NCBI GenBank assembly: GCA_035632315.1 | Contig: DASQGZ010000015.1 | Coordinates: 1-56,158 of the forward strand | Direction: 5' to 3' | Length of the DNA stretch: 56,158 nucleotides | Source: JAFDZW01 sp035632315 | GTDB lineage: Bacteria; Bacteroidota; Ignavibacteria; Palsa-1295 | Shown here: positions 40,510-50,270 of the stretch, in pieces | Position numbering within the stretch: the first letter of the stretch is position 1 | Layout of the letters: the number at the start of each line of letters is the position of its first letter | Translations under genes and position numbers: made by a program | The notes under the pieces: generated by a model | The model's database searches: none | What the model was told of the DNA's origin: nothing | What the model saw: only the letters and a program-made list of their open reading frames with translations

Positions 40510-42405
40510 CTAAAACCGCGACAAGAATTTCGCGAAGTCTTCTTTCGCGTCCAAGTTAATCTTTTTGCGAATACGGTGGCGGTGATTGTCTATCGTTCGC
40601 TCCGATAAGCTCAGCAGCCGTGCAATATCCGGTGTCGTGAGTTTCAATCGCAAGAGTGCCGAAACACGCAGCTCTATTTCTGTCAGGTCGGGGTATTTCT
40701 TCAGTAGATTCGCGCTGAATTCCGGATGCACGTGCAGGAATTCTTCTTCGAACTCTTTCCAATTTACACCGTCCGGCAGATCGCGCAATTTAATAATCAG
40801 TTCGTTGATCGCAGGGTCGTGCGCTTCGATCTTGCGGATGATCCGGCGCAAGTCTTCGCGGAATTTCCCGATCATCTCCGTCTGTGATGCATACGCAAGC
40901 GCTTTGATGGTCAGCTCGCGCTCGAAATGGTCGGCTCTCGTCTTTTGCATTTCAACTCCATGTTCTATCTCCGCAATTTTCACGCGCATATTAAATCTCT
41001 CGACGCTCTTTTTCGATTCCTCGCTGAAAATTTCTTTCTCGAGGGCGAGATGCTTCGTGAGGTGCTCGAAGGCTTGTGTAAAGTCGCCCTTCTTCGCATA
41101 CGCATCGGCGATTTTTTGGTGTGCGTCTGATGCTCTTTTCTTCTCTCCTAATTCCCCTGCTAGTGTTAGTGCTTCCTCGAATCGTGCCAGACCTTCTTCG
41201 CTCCTACCCTTCTCGGCGAGTACGCCTCCCAACTCGATCAGAGTCAGCGTAACATCATCATTGGAATTGAGCACGTCATGCCGATGGTGAAGCGTGTCGA
41301 GAAAGCCTTGATGTGCAGCGTCAAGATTCCCCAATTTGTGCTCAACCTCTGCAATACCATTCATCCAATAGCCCGCGGGTCTGCGCGCGCCGATCTCCTC
41401 GCAAAGATCAAGAGCACGCTTAAGATATTCCAATGCCTCGGTATAGTCCCCACTATACATATAAGCCATCCCTATATTGCCGAGATTTATCGCAACACTA
41501 TTCTTATTACCGATTTCTTCAGAAATCGCAAAAGCACGGGTATAGTAGTCTTGCGCACGAGGGTAGTCAGCAAGATTACTGTGCACATTTCCGATGTTGG
41601 TGAGCTTTATTGCAACACCGTTTTTATCGCCAATTTCTTCAGAAATTGCGAGGGCTCGGGTAAAATAGTCCAACGCACGCGGGTAGTCAGCAAGGGATCG
41701 ATGCAAATTCCCGATATTGGCGAGATTAATGGCGATTAGATGTTTATCGCTTATTTCTTCGGCAAGCACAAGAGCGCGAGTGAGGTAATCTAATGCACGC
41801 GGGTAGCTTGAAACATGATGATGCACATTCCCAATATTACCAAGATTTGTTGCGACCGAGTACTTATCACCAATTTCTTGGGCAAGTGCAAGAGAGCGTG
41901 TATAATAATCTAATGCACGAAGGTAATCAGCACGATCATTATGCACATTCCCAATAATACTCAATATCTTGGCTTGCTGTTTTTTGTCCTCATTTTTTTC
42001 AGCAAATGCAAGGGATCGCTCAGCGATGACAAGCGCAGCATTGTATTCACTGCTCCTATATTTTACCGTCGCGGTCCCATTTAGTGCTCTCGACTGCAAG
42101 GATAGATTCGATGCAGCTTCGGCGGCACTGAGAGCATTGTCAAAATGCATTAGTGCATGTCCATTGCGTGAGGTCTTCCAGCAGCATTCGCCGAGGATGC
42201 AGAGGGTGCGGGCTTTATTGTTCAGCGACAATTTGCCCTTCCCACTGGCAAGTACGAGTACTTCGTTTGCAAGTTTTTCTGCTTCGGCATAGTCACTCTT
42301 CTCAAGACGCTCCTCAGCTTTATCCAGAAGTGCCGCGATTTCGGTAGACGGGGTGGATGACGGCTTCTTCATCCTCGATACTTCTTTGTTTAGAGATTTT
42401 GCCAT
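40510..42405 (-). CDS. TPR-LuxR transcriptional regulator
   Basis: Cytoplasmic protein of 631 aa. About residues 25-455 consist of TPR units; five near-identical 40-residue repeats (NIGNVHHHVSSYPRALDYLT and variants) lie at 42000-41420 with a 120-bp period. A coiled coil follows (near 470-520), then a conserved linker FEEEFLHVHPEFSANLL, and a LuxR-type helix-turn-helix at the end (LTTPDIARLLSLSERTIDNHRHRIRKKI). This is the layout common in Bacteroidota; here no transmembrane helix separates the parts, so the sensor is soluble. ATG 42405 lies inside the last codons of the preceding fibre gene (16-bp overlap), implying translational coupling. Another ATG at 42372 has GAGG too close to be helpful. 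Confidence 0.9.
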   Translation of the reverse strand: MAKSLNKEVSRMKKPSSTPSTEIAALLDKAEERLEKSDYAEAEKLANEVLVLASGKGKLSLNNKARTLCILGECCWKTSRNGHALMHFDNALSAAEAASNLSLQSRALNGTATVKYRSSEYNAALVIAERSLAFAEKNEDKKQQAKILSIIGNVHNDRADYLRALDYYTRSLALAQEIGDKYSVATNLGNIGNVHHHVSSYPRALDYLTRALVLAEEISDKHLIAINLANIGNLHRSLADYPRALDYFTRALAISEEIGDKNGVAIKLTNIGNVHSNLADYPRAQDYYTRAFAISEEIGNKNSVAINLGNIGMAYMYSGDYTEALEYLKRALDLCEEIGARRPAGYWMNGIAEVEHKLGNLDAAHQGFLDTLHHRHDVLNSNDDVTLTLIELGGVLAEKGRSEEGLARFEEALTLAGELGEKKRASDAHQKIADAYAKKGDFTQAFEHLTKHLALEKEIFSEESKKSVERFNMRVKIAEIEHGVEMQKTRADHFERELTIKALAYASQTEMIGKFREDLRRIIRKIEAHDPAINELIIKLRDLPDGVNWKEFEEEFLHVHPEFSANLLKKYPDLTEIELRVSALLRLKLTTPDIARLLSLSERTIDNHRHRIRKKINLDAKEDFAKFLSRF

Positions 42406-44837
42406 GCGGCGCCATCATAGCCTTCGAACTTGCCCGTCGTCGTGTTGTAGCGGATCATGCCTTGCACCGGATTTGCAGGCCGCTGGTTCGTCGTGCCGAC
42501 GGGGACGATGATTGCGCCCGTGGTATTGACATCAATCTCTGCTCGTGGCGAGCTTGTGTTTATACCTAAGTGTGTATTGCTATTATCCCAAACTAATCCG
42601 CTCGACCAGCTCATTGTACTAGAAGAACCTGATGTTGCGAACAGGAGATTACCGTTCGCCGCGGGAGCGCTTCCCGGCAATGTATAAGTTATATCCGCCG
42701 ATTGCGTACCCGCCTTGAATGCGGTGTAATATGTACTGGTAGCAGGGAAAGCACCGCTGGAAGACTGCGCCTCGTAAAAACGTAGTTGGCCTGCAGTGTT
42801 GTTCGTGTTGCCGAGCCAGAGATTGACATTGCCGAAGTAGGCTGCCCCAGCCGTGCTGATAATTGCAGAATCGGTACCGTTCGAATTGTTAAATCCGAAC
42901 GAGCCGTCACCATCCAGTTCAAGACGAACACCCCCTGCTATAGTTGAATTTGCACCGAAAACAAGATTGCCTTTGCCGCCCGCAATTACGCTATATTCGC
43001 CTACTGCTTTATTCGCTGCGCCGCTCATCGAGTCAACTCCTCCTCCGCTAACAACTGAGTAGTCGCCCGCGGCGGTATTACCAGAATTAAAGCCCCATGA
43101 ATCATCGGTACTACCACCACCGGCATCGGCAATAGTCGCCCATTCGGTGGTGTTACCGCCACCACCGACAACTGATGCAAATCCTGATGCTTTGTTGTGT
43201 ATGCCGCCAACAACTGTTGAAAAATCACTCGAAGCAGTATCATCTTGCCCGCCGCCGACAGTTGAGGCAATTCCAATAGCCATATTTTCAGAGCCACCGC
43301 CAACTGTAGAGACATTTCCTAAAGCCTCATTTTCATCGCCGCCGCCAACTGTACCAACGTCAAGAGCGATATTTCCAAACCCTCCACCTACCGTAGCAAC
43401 ATCGCCCGCAGTGTTGACGTATCCTCCCCCTACAGTGCCTTCATCGCTTGCTTTGTTGGAATAGCCGCCACCAATTGACCCGAAGCTGCCTGTAACAGTG
43501 TCCGGCAAATATGAACTTCCGCCACCAGCGATGGTAGCTCCCACTACGCCTGAAGCTACACCATTACCATGATAGCCGGCAATCCAATTCGGCGACGAAT
43601 AGCTGCCTCTCTTGGGTTCGATGCGAAGGACTCGCCCGGTACCCTCGTTTGTAGTGGTATTGTAATTATAGACGTGTATTTCAAATGCTGTACTATCCCT
43701 CGTACCGATGAAGTTGGACCCAGCCGTTGTGCCAAGATTGCCTGTAAGAGTCCAGCCAGTCGAATTTCCGGACGCAGCAGATGCCCAAGCCGAATTGACC
43801 CATGTCAGCACATCACCGTTCGCTGCGCCGTTCGTGATCTTTAAATGGCTCGCCGCAGTACCTGAACCAATAAGTGGAAGATCGGCTATAACTGACGATA
43901 ACTTATTGTTAAATGTCGTCCAATCTGTCGAAAATAAATACCCGTTCGTGCTGCTGTTTGCTTGAGCGATTGCAAGATGACTCGCTGTTGTACCATTGCC
44001 CGTGATCGGAGCATTGGCAATGACCGACAATAATTGGTTGTTCGGCTGCCAGCTTGCTCCGCCGCTTCCGTTAGCTGTAAGTATCTGCCCGTTCGTCGCA
44101 GTTGTAATGCCGACAAGCCCGATCGTGGCGGTCGGTCCGAACGGATTAATAATGGAAATCGTACCGTCTGAATTGGAAATACCCTGGATTCCTGTTCCAC
44201 CCGAGCCGCCTGCGGCAGTGATTGTGATCGTGCTGTTGCCGGGCGTAAGCGTTGTTCCTGCTCCTGCAAGTAATGTTATGGCTCCGGTCTGTCCGTTGAG
44301 CGACCGGACGCCCGTAAAATTCGAATGCAAGGATATGTTTTGTCCGTTTTGCGTAACTGTTACCGAGCTATCTCCGCTGAGGCGCAAGGGACCCGAGATC
44401 TCGTTCACACTTGTCACGACGCCTTTCGCATCAGCAGTCAATCCCGAGGCAAGATCAGCCGAAGAAGAATGAATGGCATACGGAACAGGAATTATTGCTG
44501 TTCTCGGACTGAGTTCCGCCACCCCATCAATGCTGACCCCGAGCCAGTATTGTTTGTCGAATGCGAGTGTCGGTTCGAGCGGCGTCACCGAGCCGACGAT
44601 GACACCAAAAATTCCATCCTCCACTTGTGCGGAGAAATTTTCCGTGTGAAGCGCCGTGCCGCCTAACGGAGCATCATAAAGCGTAACGGTGATCTTATGG
44701 CTGCCGGTAACTGGTTTTTGTGTTGCATCCAGCACAAGCCCCTGATAACTAAAGCTGCGCGGCGTCTGCCCGAACAATGTAGAGGCAGAAAACAAAGCCA
44801 ATAAATATACTGCAAGATGATGATGATGTGTTTTCAT
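42390..44837 (-). CDS. Large repetitive fibre protein with YadA-head-like repeats (no sorting domain)
   Basis: Protein of 815 aa. Signal peptide MKTHHHHLAVYLLALFSASTLFG. Residues 28-130 are the same N-terminal domain as in the following paralogue (RSFSYQGLVLD ... TLYDAPLGGTALHTENFSAQVEDGIF ... YWLGVSIDG). The middle (150-400) resembles tail-fibre spacers (NSSTNGYLFSTDWTTFNNKL). Residues about 440-600 hold 14-15-residue units centred on TVGGG (STVGGGSENMAIGI), as in the left-handed roll of YadA heads. The C terminus (NQRPANPVQGMIRYNTTTGKFEGYDGAAWQNL) is the tail-fibre-type end. There is no YadA membrane anchor and no T9SS domain, so how it is attached is unclear. TATATTTG lies upstream; its 3' end overlaps the regulator. 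Confidence 0.85.
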   Translation of the reverse strand: MKTHHHHLAVYLLALFSASTLFGQTPRSFSYQGLVLDATQKPVTGSHKITVTLYDAPLGGTALHTENFSAQVEDGIFGVIVGSVTPLEPTLAFDKQYWLGVSIDGVAELSPRTAIIPVPYAIHSSSADLASGLTADAKGVVTSVNEISGPLRLSGDSSVTVTQNGQNISLHSNFTGVRSLNGQTGAITLLAGAGTTLTPGNSTITITAAGGSGGTGIQGISNSDGTISIINPFGPTATIGLVGITTATNGQILTANGSGGASWQPNNQLLSVIANAPITGNGTTASHLAIAQANSSTNGYLFSTDWTTFNNKLSSVIADLPLIGSGTAASHLKITNGAANGDVLTWVNSAWASAASGNSTGWTLTGNLGTTAGSNFIGTRDSTAFEIHVYNYNTTTNEGTGRVLRIEPKRGSYSSPNWIAGYHGNGVASGVVGATIAGGGSSYLPDTVTGSFGSIGGGYSNKASDEGTVGGGYVNTAGDVATVGGGFGNIALDVGTVGGGDENEALGNVSTVGGGSENMAIGIASTVGGGQDDTASSDFSTVVGGIHNKASGFASVVGGGGNTTEWATIADAGGGSTDDSWGFNSGNTAAGDYSVVSGGGVDSMSGAANKAVGEYSVIAGGKGNLVFGANSTIAGGVRLELDGDGSFGFNNSNGTDSAIISTAGAAYFGNVNLWLGNTNNTAGQLRFYEAQSSSGAFPATSTYYTAFKAGTQSADITYTLPGSAPAANGNLLFATSGSSSTMSWSSGLVWDNSNTHLGINTSSPRAEIDVNTTGAIIVPVGTTNQRPANPVQGMIRYNTTTGKFEGYDGAAWQNL

Positions 44838-44880
44838 TATGGTGGTAGTTTACTGTTTAATATTCAACATTTTTCAACTC

Positions 44881-44888
44881 CAAATATA
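44881..44888 (-). promoter_or_regulatory. TAnnTTTG promoter box of the second fibre gene
   Basis: TATATTTG on the minus strand, 43 nt before the ATG at 44837. Confidence 0.5.
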
Positions 44889-44922
44889 TTCCGCTCAATT
44901 CCCCGCGTCGGCGTGGGATGGT

Positions 44923-44946
44923 AGCCGCAGGCTTCAGCCTGCGGCT
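44923..44946. terminator. Perfect hairpin after the first fibre gene
   Basis: AGCCGCAGGCT / AGCCTGCGGCT with a two-base loop, 12 nt beyond the stop of the larger fibre gene. There is no T-run, so termination is uncertain; it also fits the dispersed GCCGCAG hairpins (compare 34649). Confidence 0.5.
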
Positions 44947-44958
44947 GCCAACTTATTA

Positions 44959-47808
44959 TCATGGTGTTAGCGAGGAGATGGTATTCACCGTACCGCTCGG
45001 TCCCTTCACCCGAAGTTCTCTTGTCACACCGTCATCATAGATGTACATTTTCCATGTGCCGGAATTTGGCGTTGACGGATCACTATTACGAGCGGTGAGC
45101 GTGACCGTGCCATTGCCTGCGATTTCAAGGTCGGATTGCGGGGTACTCGTGCGAATGCCGACATCCGCGCTCGAACCGAGTATGACAGCATTGCTCTGGC
45201 TGACAACTGCATTCGCACCGATCGCTGTGGCATTGGTGATGCCCGCTGCACCGTTCGAAGCGTAGCCAATGAATGTATTGGCATTTTCTGTCGTATTCGA
45301 TCCGCCGGTTTTGTAACCAATCGCTACGTTCTGAGTGCCGGTCGTATTGTTAAGGAGTGCGAGATTGCCTATTGCAATATTGCGTTCTCCGGTCGTTGTG
45401 GCGAAGAGCGAGCGAAGCCCTACGGCAGTGTTGTCCGCAGCGGTCGTAAGAGTATTGAGCGCTTTGAAGCCGACCCCGGTGTTACGTCGTCCGGTGGTGC
45501 TGAAGTTCAGTGTTCCTGAACCAACCGCCGTGCTGCTATCGCCTGTGGTGTTATGTGTTAGTGTCTGGAAACCAAGCGCAGTGTTATTAACGCCCGTTGT
45601 GTTGAAGTTGAGCGCACTGATACCGACTGCTGTATTTCGTACGCCCGTCGTGTTGCTCCACATCGCATGCTGACCGACCGCGGTATTCGCGAAGCCAGTC
45701 GTATTACTCGTAAGAGCTAAACGTCCGACTGCTGTATTGTTAAACCCGCGACCGTTGCTTGCGAGTGCACTATCTCCGACGGCGGTATTGCCACCGTCCC
45801 CAATAGAGATATTCTGCCCGTCGTTTGCCGATGAAAACGATGTATCAGAACCCGTCATCGTGAAATTACCGGCGTTCTGCCCGGCAAAGAAATTATTCTT
45901 TTGGAACGAGTGAATAAAACGATTCCCGTTCTGAAATACCACCCCAACACCAGCCGTCGTTGTCGTCGGAATATAGATTCCTCCCCCTGTTGTCGTCAGC
46001 GAGCCGTTGGTTGTAACGTTTGTGACCGAACTGTTGCCGAGCTGAATGGTATTGCTTGCGCCGACAGTTGCATTCGAGCCGAGGGCAGTAGCATTAGTAA
46101 TGCCGACGGAGCCATTGGAAGCATAGCCGAGAAATGTATTCGCATTCTCAGTTGTGTTCGACGCGCCTGCGTTATATCCCATTGCTACGTTCTGCGTGCC
46201 CGTCGTATTATTGAAGAGCGCGATCGAGCCGGACGCTGTATTATTAGAGCCGGTTGTCGTTTTGGACATCGCTTGCTGTCCGGTTGCCGTGTTATCGGAC
46301 GCCGAGGTATTATTAAAGAGAGCGCGAAACCCAAGAGCAACATCACGCGAACCGCCCAAGGAGTCAACAACGAGCGCGGCATTTCCAACGGCAACATTGT
46401 TCGTACCAGTGATACAATGCGCTGCGGCGCCAAAGCCGATCGCTGTATTAAGTGCGCCGGTGGTTTGATACGCGAGCGCGCCGCAGCCGATCGCGGTGCA
46501 GCGAAAGCCTGTCGTGTTGCCGGTCAGCGCGCGAAGCCCAATCGCGATATTCTGTTTGCCTGAAATATTGTTATTCAGCGCCAATTCTCCGATTGCCACA
46601 TCCTGAAAACCAGTAGTATTACTTCTTAGCGCCAGATAACCAATTGCAATATTATCGCCATCACCGGTTGACACAAAATCGTCCGCCCCACCATTGTTAG
46701 GGGAGCCGGTCATGGTGAAATTGCCCGCGTTTGGACCTGCAAAGAAATTATTAACTCCATAGGAGTGAAGAAACGGCGTGCCATTCTGAAATATAGCCCC
46801 GACGCCGCTCGAAGCAGTGGTCGGAATGTTAATTCCACCCGAGGCGAGCAGCCGTAATTGTTCGGTGTTATTCGCATCCATCACGACATCGGTGTTACTT
46901 GTCGTACCGAAGATATTCAATGACGGAGAAGAATTGCCGCCGAGCGCCCACTTGTTGCCTTCCACTCCCATTGCGCGTAAGATCTCATTATTCAGATCCG
47001 ACGTGAGTATGTTCTCGACTGCTTCGGCGCGCGATGTCTCAGACGCAAGCCCTGCGGAGAGCGAGTTATCTCCGGCGATGCGTGCCGATGTTTCGCCGTT
47101 GATATTCGCTTGCAATGTTGTCTCGGCTGCTTCAGCACGAGTGACCTCGCTTGAAATTGAGGTGGTATTCACTGCATCGGTGGCATCAACGTAGTCTTTG
47201 GTGGTGAGCGTTGTGCCACCATCACCCGAGACGGTCGAGGCTGAAGAAGCTTTACTACTGAGAGTCAGAGCTGCGAATGTCGGCGAAGCACCACTATGGA
47301 TATCCTGCGGCAGCGTCAGCGTGACGTCACCCGTCTGTTGGCTGCCACTGGTTCCGTTGGCAAGCAGTTGATTGGCAGTGCCCGTTACCGATTGCACGAC
47401 CGATTGTGGTTTCCCTCCTCCAAGTGAAGATGCTGTGTTTGCATACGGCACCGATGTCAGCATCGTGCGCGGCGTCAGTTCTGGTGTGCCGCCAATGCTC
47501 ACGCCAAGCCAGTATGGCTTGTCGAATGTCACTGTTGGTTCGAGCGCGGATTCCGTCCCGATTATGACATTAAAAATGCCATTATCCACTTGCGTCGTGA
47601 AATGTTCGGTATGAACTGCCGAACCTCCCGATGACGCATCGTAGAGTGTCACTGTGATCTCGTATGTCCCCGCCTCCACAGGCTTCTTCGTCTTATTATC
47701 GATGAGCTCCCCTTGGTAGCTGAACGTACGCGGCGCTTGTGCGAACACGGTTCCGGCAGTTACTAATGCGACGAGACTCATCGTTAAAATGCGATTGAGT
47801 GTTTTCAT
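44959..47808 (-). CDS. Large fibre protein with internal duplication and 17-residue repeats
   Basis: Protein of 949 aa with signal peptide MKTLNRILTMSLVALVTAGTVFAQ. The N-terminal domain (RTFSYQGELIDNKTKKPVEAG ... TVTLYDASSGG ... YWLGVSIGGTPELTPR) is shared with the neighbouring fibre gene. A helical stretch (residues 210-290, SSEVTRAEAAETTLQANINGE) is followed by two copies of a large module, each starting GVGVVFQNG/GVGAIFQNG and containing units of 17 residues such as NTAVGRLALTSNTTGFA, then ending ENANTFLGYASNG. The two copies are offset by about 855-860 bp. No YadA anchor or T9SS sorting domain is visible at the C terminus (GPSGTVNTISSLTP). An upstream in-frame ATG at 47859 is rejected; the signal peptide starts at 47808. 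Confidence 0.85.
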   Translation of the reverse strand: MKTLNRILTMSLVALVTAGTVFAQAPRTFSYQGELIDNKTKKPVEAGTYEITVTLYDASSGGSAVHTEHFTTQVDNGIFNVIIGTESALEPTVTFDKPYWLGVSIGGTPELTPRTMLTSVPYANTASSLGGGKPQSVVQSVTGTANQLLANGTSGSQQTGDVTLTLPQDIHSGASPTFAALTLSSKASSASTVSGDGGTTLTTKDYVDATDAVNTTSISSEVTRAEAAETTLQANINGETSARIAGDNSLSAGLASETSRAEAVENILTSDLNNEILRAMGVEGNKWALGGNSSPSLNIFGTTSNTDVVMDANNTEQLRLLASGGINIPTTASSGVGAIFQNGTPFLHSYGVNNFFAGPNAGNFTMTGSPNNGGADDFVSTGDGDNIAIGYLALRSNTTGFQDVAIGELALNNNISGKQNIAIGLRALTGNTTGFRCTAIGCGALAYQTTGALNTAIGFGAAAHCITGTNNVAVGNAALVVDSLGGSRDVALGFRALFNNTSASDNTATGQQAMSKTTTGSNNTASGSIALFNNTTGTQNVAMGYNAGASNTTENANTFLGYASNGSVGITNATALGSNATVGASNTIQLGNSSVTNVTTNGSLTTTGGGIYIPTTTTAGVGVVFQNGNRFIHSFQKNNFFAGQNAGNFTMTGSDTSFSSANDGQNISIGDGGNTAVGDSALASNGRGFNNTAVGRLALTSNTTGFANTAVGQHAMWSNTTGVRNTAVGISALNFNTTGVNNTALGFQTLTHNTTGDSSTAVGSGTLNFSTTGRRNTGVGFKALNTLTTAADNTAVGLRSLFATTTGERNIAIGNLALLNNTTGTQNVAIGYKTGGSNTTENANTFIGYASNGAAGITNATAIGANAVVSQSNAVILGSSADVGIRTSTPQSDLEIAGNGTVTLTARNSDPSTPNSGTWKMYIYDDGVTRELRVKGPSGTVNTISSLTP

Positions 47809-47885
47809 GATCGTAATTAATAATTTCGTTGATGAAATGTGGTTTGAACTCCCTCTCATCGTGCCTTAGTGTTTCCAAAGCGATA

Positions 47886-47893
47886 CAAAGCTA
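47886..47893 (-). promoter_or_regulatory. TAnnTTTG promoter box of the first fibre gene
   Basis: TAGCTTTG on the minus strand, about 77 nt before the ATG at 47808. The remaining divergent intergenic stretch up to 48075 holds a direct repeat (GGTACTCAA) and no other clear element. Confidence 0.45.
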
Positions 47894-48075
47894 CCGGATC
47901 TGACCATGTGATTGGGTACTCAAAAGGTACTCAATTTGAAAAGGCGTCCCCTGAACCAACTACCTGTGTTTTTGCGTTACAATCGGCTCGTTTCTTCGTA
48001 CCAAAGCGAGTCTATCGTATTTACGATCATTGTTCCATCATTGGAGATTCATTTTAGGAGTACAAACCACGTTCT

Positions 48076-50262
48076 ATGGTCAAAGTTAATCGTTTTATCC
48101 GGCTTGCCGCGGCAATTGGTGCGGCTGCCGCGATCTCGGCTCTGGTGGTAAGCCAGCCGTTCGCTCAGAAAAAAAATAAACAACCGGTATCCTCATCGTC
48201 GACTGATACGAGATCGACCGAAACGAAGTCACCCGTGCTGATCAAGACCTCGAAAGAGTCCGTCACACTTGCCGATTTCGAAAAAGCGTATAAGCGGATG
48301 AATGATAAAGATCCGTATGCAACGTCGCTCGATTCGCTCAAGGATTTTCTTGTCATTTACGGCGATTACCGTCTGAAGCTGCTCGACGCGAAAGCACAGG
48401 GACTCGAAAAAGATCCGAAGATCATTAAAGAGATGGAGGGCTACCGTCATCTTCTTGCGGGTCCGTTCGTGATCGATAAAATGCTGACTGAGCCACAGGT
48501 CGAGCGGCTCTACGAACGCCGAAAATATGAAGTTCTCGCTGCGCATTTCCTGGCATCGGTTCATAACTGGAGCGATCCGAGCGATACGCTCAAAGCCTAT
48601 AAACGTGCAGCCGAAGCGATCAAACGGCTCAAAGCCGGCGAACCGATGGGAATGATCGTCCTCTCGGATAGAGAAAAGACGTTTATGGATAATCCGGCGC
48701 AAGCCCGGCGGATCGAATCGCAGAAGCAGATGCAAAAAACGGCAAACGATTCGTCAGAGTGGAAAGGCTCCGACGATCCGACGTCTGTACCGAACGGCGG
48801 TTCGCTCGGATGGTTCACTGCCGGAATGACGATCCGTCCGTTCGAAGAAGCTGTCTATCAGCTCGAACCCGGCTCGTTCTCGCAACTGCCGGTTCGGACG
48901 AAGTTTGGTTATCACGTCATTTATCTGATCGATAAACGATTACGCAACGGTGGCATCAAAGTCCATCACATTCTTGTCGCGATGAATAAGTCCGTCAAGG
49001 GTCCGGACACCACACGTTTCTATCATAAAGCCGATAGTTTACTCAAAGCGATCCGCGCCGGAGCGAAATTCGAAGAAGTTGCAAAAATGTCGAGCGACGA
49101 TAACGGCTCTGCCGATCTTGGCGGCAATCTCGGCGCTATCGATCACGAAACCCATCGCGCCGAAGCGGCTTTCGACGATGCCATCTGGGCAATGAAAGAC
49201 GGCGAGATCTCGGGTATCGTTCGCACGGGTAAAGGCTATCATATCATTCGCCGCGACGGAATGCTGCCGCCGCATTCGTTCGATCAGGATAAAGAAGTCC
49301 TGAAAAAAGTATATAAGAATTATTACCTCAACGAAGATAAAGACAAATTGCTTGCGGTCGTCCGCCGCAAGAATAATGTGAATATCGACAGCGGCAACAT
49401 CAACGTGTTTATGTCGCGCATCGATTCGAGCCGTACATCGGTCGATACCGGCTGGGCAAAGCGCTTCACTGCCGGCGAGCGTAACCTCGCGATCTACACC
49501 TTCGGCGGCAATGTATATAACATTGCAACACTTGCCGATTCGCTCACTGCACAACCCGGCTATCCGCTTGCGCGAAATCAAATATATGATTTCATCAATA
49601 AATCGATCGAATCGAAATCCATTGATTTTCTTGCTGCCGATATCAGCGCCAGATATCCGGAGTTCGATCAGATCATGGCAGACTACCAGAACGGCATTAT
49701 GCTTTTCGAACTCGAAAACCGCCGCGTCTGGAGTAAAGTAAAACCCGACAGCACCGGCGAAATTAAATTTTATGCCGAGCATATTTCGCGTTTTATGTGG
49801 CCCGAACGCATCGATGTTTCGGAGATTTATACGCTCTCCGATTCGCTGTCGAATGCGCTCTATAAACGCATCCGCGATAAAGGAGAAAATTTCGACACGC
49901 TCGCGGCGCATTATACCGAACGTCCGGGCTTCAAAGAAAAAGCAGGTCATTGGGGTTTGATGACCAAAGATGAAAACGAGATGGCGAAAAAGGCATTTGC
50001 CCTGACTGCCGACGATGTCTCGCAGCCATTTAATAATCAGGCGGGACTTTCGATCGTCAAAGTAAACAAGCGCGTGCCGATCACGCAGAAAACATTCGCC
50101 GAGTCGCGTCAGGAAGTCGCGAGCCAGTATCAGGATGAGATGTCGAACGACCTGCGGCAGAAATGGGTCGATGAGCTTCGCAAAAAATATCACCGCGAGA
50201 TCATTACTGCGCCGCTCGAAGCGTCGTATAAAGAACAGCACGGGATGAGTTCGACAAAATAA
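48076..50262 (+). CDS. Periplasmic parvulin-type peptidyl-prolyl isomerase (large)
   Basis: Protein of 728 aa. The N terminus has one hydrophobic segment (LAAAIGAAAAISALVVSQPFA), either a signal peptide or anchor. Two PpiC-type rotamase domains follow: one at about residues 155-290 (GGSLGWFTAGMTIRPFEEAV, LPVRTKFGYHVIYLID) and another at 295-400 (KVHHILVAMNK, SADLGGNLGAIDHETHRAEAAF, RTGKGYHIIRRDG). The remaining 300 residues are helical and resemble the tail of SurA/PpiD-like chaperones, with a third degenerate rotamase-like part (SEIYTLSDSLSNALYKR, KEKAGHWGLM). These proteins fold outer-membrane and secreted proteins. A second gene of this class follows. AGGAG lies 17 nt upstream of the ATG, rather far. 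Confidence 0.92.
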   Translation: MVKVNRFIRLAAAIGAAAAISALVVSQPFAQKKNKQPVSSSSTDTRSTETKSPVLIKTSKESVTLADFEKAYKRMNDKDPYATSLDSLKDFLVIYGDYRLKLLDAKAQGLEKDPKIIKEMEGYRHLLAGPFVIDKMLTEPQVERLYERRKYEVLAAHFLASVHNWSDPSDTLKAYKRAAEAIKRLKAGEPMGMIVLSDREKTFMDNPAQARRIESQKQMQKTANDSSEWKGSDDPTSVPNGGSLGWFTAGMTIRPFEEAVYQLEPGSFSQLPVRTKFGYHVIYLIDKRLRNGGIKVHHILVAMNKSVKGPDTTRFYHKADSLLKAIRAGAKFEEVAKMSSDDNGSADLGGNLGAIDHETHRAEAAFDDAIWAMKDGEISGIVRTGKGYHIIRRDGMLPPHSFDQDKEVLKKVYKNYYLNEDKDKLLAVVRRKNNVNIDSGNINVFMSRIDSSRTSVDTGWAKRFTAGERNLAIYTFGGNVYNIATLADSLTAQPGYPLARNQIYDFINKSIESKSIDFLAADISARYPEFDQIMADYQNGIMLFELENRRVWSKVKPDSTGEIKFYAEHISRFMWPERIDVSEIYTLSDSLSNALYKRIRDKGENFDTLAAHYTERPGFKEKAGHWGLMTKDENEMAKKAFALTADDVSQPFNNQAGLSIVKVNKRVPITQKTFAESRQEVASQYQDEMSNDLRQKWVDELRKKYHREIITAPLEASYKEQHGMSSTK

Positions 50263-50270
50263 TCGTATGA

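Noticed and set aside
41400..47000. Periodic repeats (51 bp, 42-45 bp, 120 bp) as a CRISPR array
   Set aside because: They are within open frames, encode regular protein repeats, and have no unique spacers or cas genes.
42390..47808. Trimeric autotransporter adhesins
   Set aside because: YadA-like head repeats are present but no YadA membrane anchor domain is visible at either C terminus.
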